Assembly: GCA_017650795.1 (NCBI GenBank)
Contig: JAGCEE010000123.1
Span: 1 to 16,185, forward strand
DNA from: Clostridia bacterium
Lineage (GTDB): Bacteria; Bacillota; Clostridia; Christensenellales; UBA1242
Direction: 5' to 3'
Length of the DNA: 16,185 nucleotides
The position numbers and the translations under genes were made by a program. Under the pieces are notes generated by a model. The model was not told the DNA's origin, did not search any database, and was given only the letters and a program-made list of their open reading frames with translations. Of this stretch, positions 1-6,619 are shown in pieces; within the stretch, counting starts at the first letter, position 1, and the number at the start of each line of letters is the position of its first letter.

Positions 1-9
1 ACTAACATA

Positions 10-18
10 TGTTATACT
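10..18 (+). promoter_or_regulatory. Possible extended -10 promoter element for the uracil permease
   Basis: The sequence TGTTATACT (TG, one base, then TATACT) matches an extended -10 element. Its -35 box would lie left of the window and cannot be checked. Transcription would start near 25, so the hairpin at 28-55 would sit at the very 5' end of the permease mRNA. The element also lies inside the perfect 12-bp palindrome at 3-14 (TAACATATGTTA), which might be an operator or coincidence in AT-rich DNA. Confidence 0.35.
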
Positions 19-27
19 ACCCAATTT

Positions 28-55
28 AGAACTATAATCTAATGATTATAGTTCT
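28..55 (+). repeat. Perfect 12-bp inverted repeat in the uracil permease leader
   Basis: Bases 28-39 (AGAACTATAATC) pair perfectly with 44-55 (GATTATAGTTCT) around the 4-base loop TAAT. The bases after it (CTTATCTC) are not a real T-run, so it is a poor intrinsic terminator. It could end an upstream transcript weakly, act as a 5' mRNA stabiliser, or be a protein site. I see no PyrR-binding-loop or purine-riboswitch consensus next to it. Confidence 0.6.
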
Positions 56-95
56 CTTATCTCAACTCCCGTGAAATAATGATTTAATATATCAA

Positions 96-1478
96 GTGAA
101 CCAAACTCCGCCAATAAAGAGCAATATATTTTTTGCTTTGCAACAGGTTATGGCAATTATTACTGCCACAATGCTTGTTCCTGCACTTGCCGATGCTAGT
201 GGAGTTTATTTAAGTCAGTCTGCGGCACTTATTGGAGCAGGCGTTGGAACAGTAGTATATTTGCTTTTTACACAATTTAAAAGTCCGGTTTTTTTGGGTA
301 GTTCATTTACATTTATTTTGCCACTTACAACGGCTGTTAGTTATGGCTATTTTGGAATTATTCTTGGTACATTGCTCGCTGGGCTTGTTTATGTTGTGCT
401 TGCACTCATCATAAAGTTTGTTGGAGCGAATTGGATAAACAAAATTATGCCACCACTAATAATAGGACCGGTTGTCGCCCTCATTGGATTTAATCTTGCA
501 AAGTCTGCAATGGAAAATCTTATGAATACGACAAATGATGGCAATTATAGTCTTATTGCAATTTTAGTTGGTGTTATAACATTCTTTATTGTTATGGTTG
601 TTTCAACAAAAGGTAAAAAATCACTCAAAATGTTTCCATTCATTGTTGGTATAATTGGTGGTTATGTTTTGGCAAGCATTTTTACTGTAATTGGGTTAAT
701 TGCTCATGTTAATGAACTCGTAATAATAGATTTTTCGTTGTTTAAGAGTGTTGCCGACATAAGCAACTGGTTGCCAAATATAACTATGGTCGGACTAATA
801 AATGAGGGCGTATCTAAAATCACATCATTTGGTGACGTAGTATCTATTTTTGTTGCATTTGTTCCTGTTGCAATCGTTTCTTTTGCCGAGCACATTGCAG
901 ACCACAAAAATATTGGCTCAATAATAGGAAATGACCTTCTTAAAAATCCAGGTCTTCATAGAACACTTTTAGGTGACGGTGTGGGCACGATGTTTGGTGC
1001 AATAATTGGTGGCTGCCCAACAACCACATATGGTGAATCTATTGGTTGTGTTGCTCTTTCAAAAAATGCATCAACAAAAACCATTTTGCTTGCATCAATC
1101 ATGTGTGTTTTTATAGCATTTATATATCCGGTGGTTGTTTTTATAGAAACAATACCTCCATGCGTAATAGGTGGAGTATGTATTGCATTATATGGATTTA
1201 TATCAGTTTCCGGCCTTAGAATGATAAAGGATATAGACTTAAATAAATCAAATAATTTATTTGTTATTGCTTCAATATTTATTTGTGGAATTGGTGGCTT
1301 AGAAATAAAATTTGGTTCGGTTGTTATACCGGCACTAGCTTGTGCACTTGTAATTGGTATTCTTGCTAATTTGGTATTAAACACAAAAAGGAACAACAAT
1401 CAAAATAACATAAGCGAAAACTCTAATCTTATTGAGGGTGATAAAACGGTACAAAACTTTAAAGATGAGCAATCTTGA
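96..1478 (+). CDS. uraA: Uracil permease, NCS2 (nucleobase-cation symporter 2) family
   Basis: This integral membrane protein imports uracil by proton symport for pyrimidine salvage. The 460-residue product is hydrophobic throughout, as expected for the 14-segment UraA fold. Signature regions are visible: FAEHIADHK at 263-271, containing E265 and H266, and GGCPTTTYGESIG at 305-317, containing E314. These match the two glutamate-bearing substrate/proton motifs of UraA (AEH and GGPPxTTYGENIG), with small changes (C307, S315). The LLGDG stretch at 291-295 is also typical. The hydrophilic tail from about 430 is Asn/Lys-rich. The GTG start is forced: an in-frame stop lies at 72-74, and the next Met (residue 19) falls inside the first membrane segment. 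No Shine-Dalgarno sequence precedes it. A xanthine- or uracil/xanthine-type substrate is possible, but the motifs favour uracil. The following gene starts from its own promoter. Confidence 0.85.
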   Translation: MNQTPPIKSNIFFALQQVMAIITATMLVPALADASGVYLSQSAALIGAGVGTVVYLLFTQFKSPVFLGSSFTFILPLTTAVSYGYFGIILGTLLAGLVYVVLALIIKFVGANWINKIMPPLIIGPVVALIGFNLAKSAMENLMNTTNDGNYSLIAILVGVITFFIVMVVSTKGKKSLKMFPFIVGIIGGYVLASIFTVIGLIAHVNELVIIDFSLFKSVADISNWLPNITMVGLINEGVSKITSFGDVVSIFVAFVPVAIVSFAEHIADHKNIGSIIGNDLLKNPGLHRTLLGDGVGTMFGAIIGGCPTTTYGESIGCVALSKNASTKTILLASIMCVFIAFIYPVVVFIETIPPCVIGGVCIALYGFISVSGLRMIKDIDLNKSNNLFVIASIFICGIGGLEIKFGSVVIPALACALVIGILANLVLNTKRNNNQNNISENSNLIEGDKTVQNFKDEQS

Positions 1479-1503
1479 CTTATGAATGCATATATGATAT
1501 AAT
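1475..1503 (+). promoter_or_regulatory. Near-consensus sigma-A promoter for the nrnA-like gene
   Basis: The -35 box TTGACT (1475-1480) is followed by a 17-base spacer and a perfect -10 box TATAAT (1498-1503), with TG at 1495-1496 giving an extended -10 as well. The -35 box overlaps the TGA stop codon of the uracil permease (1476-1478). Transcription should begin near 1510, leaving a leader of about 23 bases with the ribosome binding site at 1523-1528. Confidence 0.8.
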
Positions 1504-1522
1504 AAAGCAAGCTAGAATTTTT

Positions 1523-1535
1523 AGGAGGCAATTTG
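1523..1535 (+). promoter_or_regulatory. Ribosome binding site that selects a TTG start for the nrnA-like gene
   Basis: AGGAGG at 1523-1528 is a full-strength Shine-Dalgarno core. Four bases separate it from TTG at 1533, a somewhat short spacing. No ATG or GTG lies in frame nearby. The first DHH motif begins only about 20 residues downstream, so TTG is the best start. Confidence 0.7.
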
Positions 1536-2522
1536 AACACTAAATTTAGTGAAGCTTTAAACAACTCATCTAGAATCGCAATTTTTTCGCATGCAGAGCC
1601 TGATGCAGATGCCCTTTGTAGCGCATTTGCTCTTAAAAATATCATATACAACAACTACGACTATAAGTTCGTAGATGTTTTTGTTGACGGCGAAATCGGT
1701 GAGCTTTATAGTCCAATAATACGTAACGAAATTTTAAATCCAAGGCCATATTCAAATTATGATGTGGCATTTGTTTTGGATTGTCCAAATGTAGAAAGAA
1801 TTGGCGAAAAAGGTTTAGATGTAATAAAAGACATTCCTTTTGTTATAAATATAGATCACCACGAAACAAATGTAAAATTTGGTGATTTAAACATTGTTTC
1901 TCCAAAGGTGTCTAGCACTTGTGAACTAATATATATTTTATCACAAGTTCAAAATTTAGAACTAAACAACCTTATTGCAAAACAACTTTATCAAGGAATA
2001 ATTACCGATACGGGTTGCTTTACATCTCTTACAACAACATCTAGAACATATAGGGTTGTTAGTGAGTTAATGAAATATAAGTTTGACCCAAATGCCATAA
2101 AAGAATACTATTTTAAAAACAATTCAATGGCAAAAACAAAACTTTTGTCTATGGCATTATCTTCTATGAAGTTTTATAAAGGTGAACTTTTTACCACTAT
2201 GAAGATTCCTTATAATGCATTTGAAAAATCTGGCGCATCTTTTGAAGATACAATGGGTATTGTAGATAATGGAATAAACATAAATGGTACAGCAATCACT
2301 GCCATGATAATAGAAAAAAAACCAGGCTTTTTGTATTGTAGCTTAAGAAGTAAAGGCCTTGTGAATGTTGGTGATATTGCAAAGGAATTTGGCGGTGGCG
2401 GAAGTGAAACAGTTGGTGCTTTTCAAATTGAGGGCAATATTGACTCGCTAGAAAAGAAACTGGTTGAAATCGTGCTTCCAAAGTTGCAGAATGTAGAGCA
2501 AGTAGACGAAATATTTTTCTAA
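1533..2522 (+). CDS. nrnA: DHH/DHHA1 family phosphoesterase, NrnA-like (nanoRNase / pAp phosphatase type)
   Basis: Family members are cytoplasmic, Mn-dependent enzymes that degrade short oligoribonucleotides and dephosphorylate pAp; relatives act on cyclic-di-AMP breakdown products. The 329-residue length fits. The N-terminal DHH domain shows SHAEPDADALCS at 19-30 (H20, D24, D26), D83 in VLDCPN, the signature DHH at 108-110, and D159 in GIITDTG. This is the complete set of metal-binding positions. The C-terminal DHHA1 domain carries LRSKG at 271-275 and a glycine motif at 287-290. That motif normally reads GGGGHxxAAG but here reads GGGGSETVGA, so the conserved substrate-contacting His is Ser291. 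The exact substrate is therefore uncertain. The gene is preceded by its own promoter and followed by a promoter for the next gene, so it may be monocistronic. Confidence 0.8.
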   Translation: MNTKFSEALNNSSRIAIFSHAEPDADALCSAFALKNIIYNNYDYKFVDVFVDGEIGELYSPIIRNEILNPRPYSNYDVAFVLDCPNVERIGEKGLDVIKDIPFVINIDHHETNVKFGDLNIVSPKVSSTCELIYILSQVQNLELNNLIAKQLYQGIITDTGCFTSLTTTSRTYRVVSELMKYKFDPNAIKEYYFKNNSMAKTKLLSMALSSMKFYKGELFTTMKIPYNAFEKSGASFEDTMGIVDNGININGTAITAMIIEKKPGFLYCSLRSKGLVNVGDIAKEFGGGGSETVGAFQIEGNIDSLEKKLVEIVLPKLQNVEQVDEIFF

Positions 2523-2540
2523 AACCCATTTAATTAAATA

Positions 2541-2572
2541 AATAATTCACTATTTACAAATAGTTGTTTATT
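2541..2572 (+). promoter_or_regulatory. Operator-like interrupted palindrome upstream of the unrecognised gene
   Basis: The inner arms ACTATTT (2549-2555) and AAATAGT (2558-2564) are perfect complements around AC. Outer arms AATAA (2541-2545) and TTATT (2568-2572) also pair, giving a 32-base symmetrical element. It covers the -35 box at 2553-2558, a typical position for a repressor site. It could instead form a weak hairpin ending nrnA transcription, but it is AT-rich and lacks a solid T-run. Confidence 0.45.
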
Positions 2573-2582
2573 AAGGTATAAT
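2553..2582 (+). promoter_or_regulatory. Promoter of the unrecognised 355-residue gene
   Basis: TTTACA (2553-2558; five of six match the -35 consensus) is followed by an 18-base spacer and a perfect TATAAT at 2577-2582. The ATG of the gene begins only six bases after the -10 box, at the place where transcription is expected to start. No Shine-Dalgarno sequence can fit between them, which suggests a leaderless transcript. Confidence 0.7.
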
Positions 2583-2588
2583 AAGAGT

Positions 2589-3656
2589 ATGATAACAAGA
2601 AAATTTGAACAACAATGGGAGCAATCAACATCCCAAATAAATAATATGACAGAAGAAGATGTCCTTTTTGACTTTAATGAATATCTTACAAATATGAGAT
2701 TTGCATTAAAATATATCAAGGATAAGCATCACGATGATTTTAATGCAAAAACTAAAAAAAATATTGACGATTTATATTCAATACTTTTAAAAAGAATAGA
2801 GCAGTTTAATACAATTTGTTTAGAAAAAGACCAAAATGGTGAGTTTAAATCACTGTGTTTTTCATATGAAAATGTAAAAACAAGTATTTATGAAAAAGAC
2901 GGCAATCACATAAGATTAAAAGACGATGTTTTTATCGCTCTAAAAAAGATTGCCCAAAGCGTTTTTGAAATTGAAGAACAAGTTTCAAAATATGTAGAAG
3001 CAGAATGGATTAGTGCATTAACTGATGTTAAAGATTATTCAAGTGATTCACAGTATATGCTTCTTGCACATGCAGATTATAAGTTTTATCCACAAGACGA
3101 CACTCCTGAGGTATTAAAAAAATACAATAGCCAACAACAAGGTTTGTGCTTTTCGTTAATTACAGATAAAAAGACAAGGATATTTGACCAATCAACAAAT
3201 TATTATAATTTTTATTCACATAAAAATGGCTTAGTGGGCATTATCGCAAAACCAAAAAAAGACTCAATGGTGTCAATGTCTAGTACCGATATGTTATCTA
3301 CCGAATTTATTGATGGAGAATGCACACTACTTAGGCATTTTAATCACTCAAAAGTAAATAGATGCTTTGTAAATGGCAATTCAGAGATATACTCAAAAGG
3401 AACAAAAATCATCATGCCAAGCAATATGTTTGATTTAGATGTAGACACAATCAACGAAGTTATTTTAGACGCAAACAAAATAGACGTTCAGGCAGTGTTT
3501 TATGTTAAAACACCTAATGGGCAAATACCTGCAAGATTTGAAGAGTATAAAAAAGAGCAAGAAAAGCTTTGTGGGCATAAATTACAAACAATACAGTTAT
3601 TTCCAAGAAATAGATTAAAGCAGTATAATCTAGACGAAATCATGTATAATATGTAA
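2589..3656 (+). CDS. Protein of unknown function, 355 residues
   Basis: I do not recognise this protein. It has no signal peptide, membrane segment, P-loop or zinc motif, so it is probably cytoplasmic. Residues 1-140 are rich in charged residues and look mostly helical, with possible coiled-coil stretches. Residues 155-340 look alpha/beta, with beta-like runs such as GLVGIIAKP (214-222), TKIIMPSN (272-279) and VQAVFYVK (300-307). Possible conserved patches are SSTDMLSTEF (231-240), LLRHFNHSKVNRCFV (247-261), INEVILD (288-294) and IPARFEEYKKEQEK (313-326). The frame is clean and composition matches the neighbours, so it is a real gene. ATG 2589 lies at the predicted transcription start. The only early alternative, Met20 at 2646, also lacks a ribosome binding site. 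It has its own promoter and a strong terminator, so it is a single-gene unit. Confidence 0.75.
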   Translation: MITRKFEQQWEQSTSQINNMTEEDVLFDFNEYLTNMRFALKYIKDKHHDDFNAKTKKNIDDLYSILLKRIEQFNTICLEKDQNGEFKSLCFSYENVKTSIYEKDGNHIRLKDDVFIALKKIAQSVFEIEEQVSKYVEAEWISALTDVKDYSSDSQYMLLAHADYKFYPQDDTPEVLKKYNSQQQGLCFSLITDKKTRIFDQSTNYYNFYSHKNGLVGIIAKPKKDSMVSMSSTDMLSTEFIDGECTLLRHFNHSKVNRCFVNGNSEIYSKGTKIIMPSNMFDLDVDTINEVILDANKIDVQAVFYVKTPNGQIPARFEEYKKEQEKLCGHKLQTIQLFPRNRLKQYNLDEIMYNM

Positions 3657-3661
3657 AAAAA

Positions 3662-3697
3662 AATCAAGCGACCATATTTTTGGTCGTTTTTTTGATT
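3662..3697 (+). terminator. Intrinsic terminator after the unrecognised gene
   Basis: The stem CGACCA (3669-3674) / TGGTCG (3681-3686) encloses a 6-base loop and is followed directly by seven T residues (3687-3693). Outer arms AATCA (3662-3666) and TGATT (3693-3697) also pair. An A-run sits on the left side, so the structure could stop transcription from either strand. Confidence 0.85.
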
Positions 3698-3736
3698 ATA
3701 TAAAATATCACAAAAGCATATTTTTTATCAAAAATA

Positions 3737-3764
3737 TAAAGCACTCTATTTGCTTTAATTTTTT
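3737..3764 (+). terminator. Second, weaker terminator-like hairpin
   Basis: TAAAGCA (3737-3743) pairs with TGCTTTA (3751-3757) around a 7-base loop. One base later come six T residues (3759-3764). Coming just after the first terminator, it may act as a back-up insulating the comM operon from read-through. Confidence 0.45.
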
Positions 3765-3810
3765 ATTGTGCAAAAATCATATTTTTTTAATAACTATATT
3801 TAAGTTAGAT

Positions 3811-3825
3811 TGCAAATTATTTGCA
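3811..3825 (+). promoter_or_regulatory. Inverted repeat over the -35 box of the comM operon
   Basis: TGCAAA (3811-3816) and TTTGCA (3820-3825) are perfect inverted arms separated by TTA. The right arm overlaps the -35 box (3821-3826), so a dimeric regulator bound here would be expected to block RNA polymerase. No regulator can be named from the sequence. Confidence 0.4.
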
Positions 3826-3849
3826 GATTTAATTAAAGTTTTGTATACT
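3821..3849 (+). promoter_or_regulatory. Promoter of the comM-dprA-topA-trmFO-hslVU operon
   Basis: TTGCAG (-35, 3821-3826), a 17-base spacer and TATACT (-10, 3844-3849) give a good sigma-A match. Transcription should begin near 3856, just before the AAGGAG ribosome binding site at 3861-3866. A further inverted repeat, TTTGTAT (3840-3846) / ATACAAA (3856-3862), brackets the -10 box. Confidence 0.75.
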
Positions 3850-3872
3850 AAAAGCATACAAAGGAGCAAAAG

Positions 3873-5414
3873 ATGCTTGCAAAAGTTTTAAGTTATGGGC
3901 TTAGTGGGATTGATGGTTTTTTAGTTTCTGTCGAAACAGATATACAAAATGGACTAAGCAAATTAGATTTGGTTGGGCTTGCGGATACTGCGGTAAAAGA
4001 AAGCAAAGATAGAGTTCGTTCGGCAATAAAAAATTCTGGATATTCTTATCCAGTTGATGCTGTGACAATAAACCTTGCACCAGCCGATAAAAAGAAGGAA
4101 GGTCCACTTTATGACCTACCAATAGCTGTTTCGGTATTATCGGCACAAGGCGTTATAGATTTTGAAAAAATTAAAAATGTAATATTTCTGGGCGAGTTAT
4201 CTTTGGATGGGAGCGTAAAAAAAGTAAACGGAATACTTCCAATTTTAATTTCGGCACGAAGTAATGGATATAAAAACTTTATTATTCCCGAAGAAAATGC
4301 CAAAGAGGCTAGTTTTATTGACGGAATAAATGTTGCCGCTGCAAGCACATTAAAACAAATAGTAGAGTATTTTGGCAATCCACAAAACTCTACATTAAAA
4401 AAAGTAAAAATATCTAATTATAGTCAAATACAACAGGAAGAATTGCAAAATATTATAGATATGAAAAATGTTAAAGGGCAAATAAGTGCAAAAAGAGCAT
4501 TAGAAATTGCCGCCGCTGGTGGTCATAATATTTTGATGATTGGCCCTCCGAGTAGTGGTAAAACACTTCTTGCAAAATGTTTTCCTGGCATTTTACCTGA
4601 TATGACATTTGAGGAAGCACTTGAGGTCACAAAAATACATAGTATTGCTGGAACATTAGATTCAACAAAAGGAATTATCACAAACAGACCTTTTAGAACT
4701 CCTCATCACACAGCAACAAAAATTGCTCTTGCAGGTGGAGGAAAAGATTCTAAACCAGGCGAGATTAGTCTTGCTCACAATGGTGTGTTATTTTTGGACG
4801 AACTCCCAGAGTATGGAAGGGAGTTTATAGAAACACTTCGCCAACCATTAGAAGATGGAGAAATAACTGTGGCAAGGGCAACGCAAACAATAACTTATCC
4901 TTCGTCATTTATATTGATTGCAAGCATGAATCCATGTCCTTGTGGAAACTATGGTAGCAAAACTCAAAAATGCAGATGTACCGAAAGTCAAATACATAAA
5001 TACTTGGCAAAACTCAGTGGTCCAATAATGGATAGAATAGACCTTCATATAGAGGTGGATTCTGTTTCTTATGACGATTTAAATAGCAAAGAAGAGGGCG
5101 AAAGCTCAAAAGATATAAAACAAAGAGTAAATAATGCAAGGGGTATTCAACTAAAAAGATTTGAAAGCACAAAACCATATTGCAATGCAAAAATGAATGT
5201 TGTTCAAACCAAAAAATTCTGCAAAATGACTGATGATGCAAAGGCATTGTTAAAAAATGCTTTTGAATCTATGAACCTTTCTGCCAGAGCTCATGACAGA
5301 ATATTAAAAGTTGCAAGAACGATTGCCGATTTGGACGGCGAAGAAATAATAACTGTTGGACATATCGCCGAGGCAATTCAATATAGAACACTTGATGGGA
5401 AGTATTTTGTATGA
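3873..5414 (+). CDS. comM: YifB/ComM family Mg-chelatase-like AAA+ ATPase
   Basis: ComM is a hexameric AAA+ helicase that promotes branch migration during integration of transformed DNA in naturally competent bacteria. In Firmicutes the role of the homologue YifB is less clear. The 513-residue length and domain order are standard. An N-terminal ChlI-like (Lon-S5-fold) domain spans about 1-165. The Mg-chelatase ATPase core has Walker A GPPSSGKT (224-231) and Walker B LFLDE (306-310). The family's four-cysteine patch is NPCPCG (353-358) plus C367 and C369, followed by SGPIMDRIDLHIEV (382-395). The C-terminal domain carries LSARAHDRILKVART (469-483). ATG 3873 is preceded by AAGGAG at 3861-3866. 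Its TGA stop overlaps the dprA start by four bases (ATGA), implying translational coupling. Confidence 0.92.
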   Translation: MLAKVLSYGLSGIDGFLVSVETDIQNGLSKLDLVGLADTAVKESKDRVRSAIKNSGYSYPVDAVTINLAPADKKKEGPLYDLPIAVSVLSAQGVIDFEKIKNVIFLGELSLDGSVKKVNGILPILISARSNGYKNFIIPEENAKEASFIDGINVAAASTLKQIVEYFGNPQNSTLKKVKISNYSQIQQEELQNIIDMKNVKGQISAKRALEIAAAGGHNILMIGPPSSGKTLLAKCFPGILPDMTFEEALEVTKIHSIAGTLDSTKGIITNRPFRTPHHTATKIALAGGGKDSKPGEISLAHNGVLFLDELPEYGREFIETLRQPLEDGEITVARATQTITYPSSFILIASMNPCPCGNYGSKTQKCRCTESQIHKYLAKLSGPIMDRIDLHIEVDSVSYDDLNSKEEGESSKDIKQRVNNARGIQLKRFESTKPYCNAKMNVVQTKKFCKMTDDAKALLKNAFESMNLSARAHDRILKVARTIADLDGEEIITVGHIAEAIQYRTLDGKYFV

Positions 5415-6601
5415 CATACACCGAAAACGAAAAGGCACTAATTTTTTTAAGCCAGTTTGAGTTTATGACTCCGACTCGTTTTTCTAAACTTATGTTAATA
5501 TTTAAAAATATTAGTGACATTTTTACAGCTAGCCCTCAAAAACTATACGAACTAAAACCCATTTTAAAGGACAAGTATGAGGTATTATTAAATTCATTAT
5601 CCAAAGAAAGTGCAGACGAATATGTTTTGGCATTAAACAAAAAAAATATAAAATGTACAACAATTATTTCACAAAATTATCCACAAAAACTTAAAAGACT
5701 TAAAAATCCACCATATGTGTTGTACTATACTGGAAATATACAGCTTGCAGAGCTTCCAACCATAGCAATAGTTGGCACAAGGCGACCAAGCGTTTATGGT
5801 AAAATGGTAACAAAAAAATATGGACAAGAGTTGTCTAGGGGATTTGTTATTGTTAGCGGAATGGCTTTGGGAATAGATACACTTTCTCACCAGGGCGCAC
5901 TTTTAGGCAATGGCTACACCATTGCCGTTATGGGTGGTGGTTTTGATAATGTTTTTCCAAAAGAAAATTTAAGCCTTGCACGAGAAATTGCAAAAAAAGG
6001 ATTAGTTATAACCGAATATGCACCAAATGTGGTTCCAAACAAATATACATTTCCAACAAGAAACAGAATTATTGCGGGGCTTAGTGATGCAGTTTTAATC
6101 ACTGAGGCAGGAAGTAGCAGTGGAAGCTTATATACAAAAGACTATGCCGATGAGGTCGGTATAGAAACCTTTTGCGTGCCAGGTCAAATAAACTCCGAGG
6201 TATCTAGTGCAACAAATTACCTAATTCAGTCTGGCTCTGCAAGGAGTACAATTAGCCCAAAAGATATTTTTGAGGCGTTAAATATAAACCAAGAAATATT
6301 CTTGCAAAAAAGCAATAATGTTTTAAACAAAAATAATATTAGTTTAAATACCAATAGCAAAAAAACAACAAGAGCAAAAATAAAAAATAATCCAAATTTA
6401 TTTGAAAACAAAATTGATTATTCAAAATTAACTGATGAGCAAATAAAAATAATTGAGGCAATAAAACTTGGATATTCGGATTTTGATGATATTTTGTTAA
6501 ACACAAATTTGACAGCACAAAAATTAAATATCAATTTGACAATACTTCAAATAAGTGGAATAATAAAAAAATTGGCAGGCAATGCTTATATATTAAGTTA
6601 A
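5411..6601 (+). CDS. dprA: DNA-processing protein DprA (Smf)
   Basis: DprA binds single-stranded DNA entering during transformation and loads RecA onto it. It is widely conserved even where competence is unproven. The 396-residue protein has an N-terminal SAM/HhH-like helical region (about 5-75). A Rossmann-fold core follows with IVGTRRPSVYG (120-130), SGMALGIDTLSH (149-160), GGGFDNVFPKEN (175-186), FPTRNRIIAGLS (214-225) and EAGSSSGSLYT (232-242), all close to the family consensus. A low-complexity Asn/Lys-rich linker (about 295-335) leads to a C-terminal winged-helix domain (340-396). The start overlaps the comM stop, so the two are probably translated together; pairing with comM fits a role in recombination of incoming DNA. 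It ends 15 bases before the chosen topA start. Confidence 0.95.
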   Translation: MTYTENEKALIFLSQFEFMTPTRFSKLMLIFKNISDIFTASPQKLYELKPILKDKYEVLLNSLSKESADEYVLALNKKNIKCTTIISQNYPQKLKRLKNPPYVLYYTGNIQLAELPTIAIVGTRRPSVYGKMVTKKYGQELSRGFVIVSGMALGIDTLSHQGALLGNGYTIAVMGGGFDNVFPKENLSLAREIAKKGLVITEYAPNVVPNKYTFPTRNRIIAGLSDAVLITEAGSSSGSLYTKDYADEVGIETFCVPGQINSEVSSATNYLIQSGSARSTISPKDIFEALNINQEIFLQKSNNVLNKNNISLNTNSKKTTRAKIKNNPNLFENKIDYSKLTDEQIKIIEAIKLGYSDFDDILLNTNLTAQKLNINLTILQISGIIKKLAGNAYILS

Positions 6602-6606
6602 GTTCT

Positions 6607-6619
6607 AGGAGAAATGATG
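6607..6619 (+). promoter_or_regulatory. Ribosome binding site favouring the second ATG of topA
   Basis: AGGAG at 6607-6611 lies two bases from the ATG at 6614 but five bases from the ATG at 6617. The second start has the normal spacing and gives MKLVIIESP, the usual beginning of topoisomerase I. Confidence 0.6.

Noticed and set aside
28..55. Purine riboswitch or PyrR attenuator before the uracil permease
   Set aside because: Only a single perfect hairpin is visible. The three-way junction bases of a purine riboswitch and the PyrR-binding loop are not seen, and the left side is cut by the window.
3309..3470. ADP-ribosyltransferase-like reading of the unknown protein (S/T-rich SSTDMLSTE followed by INEVIL)
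   Set aside because: The catalytic E-x-E (or Q-x-E) arrangement is not present before VIL, and no convincing arginine strand precedes it. The resemblance is too weak to support a call.
3657..3872. tRNA or other structured RNA gene in the 216-base gap before comM
   Set aside because: The gap holds two terminator hairpins and a promoter with inverted repeats. No cloverleaf, CCA end or T-loop sequence is present.
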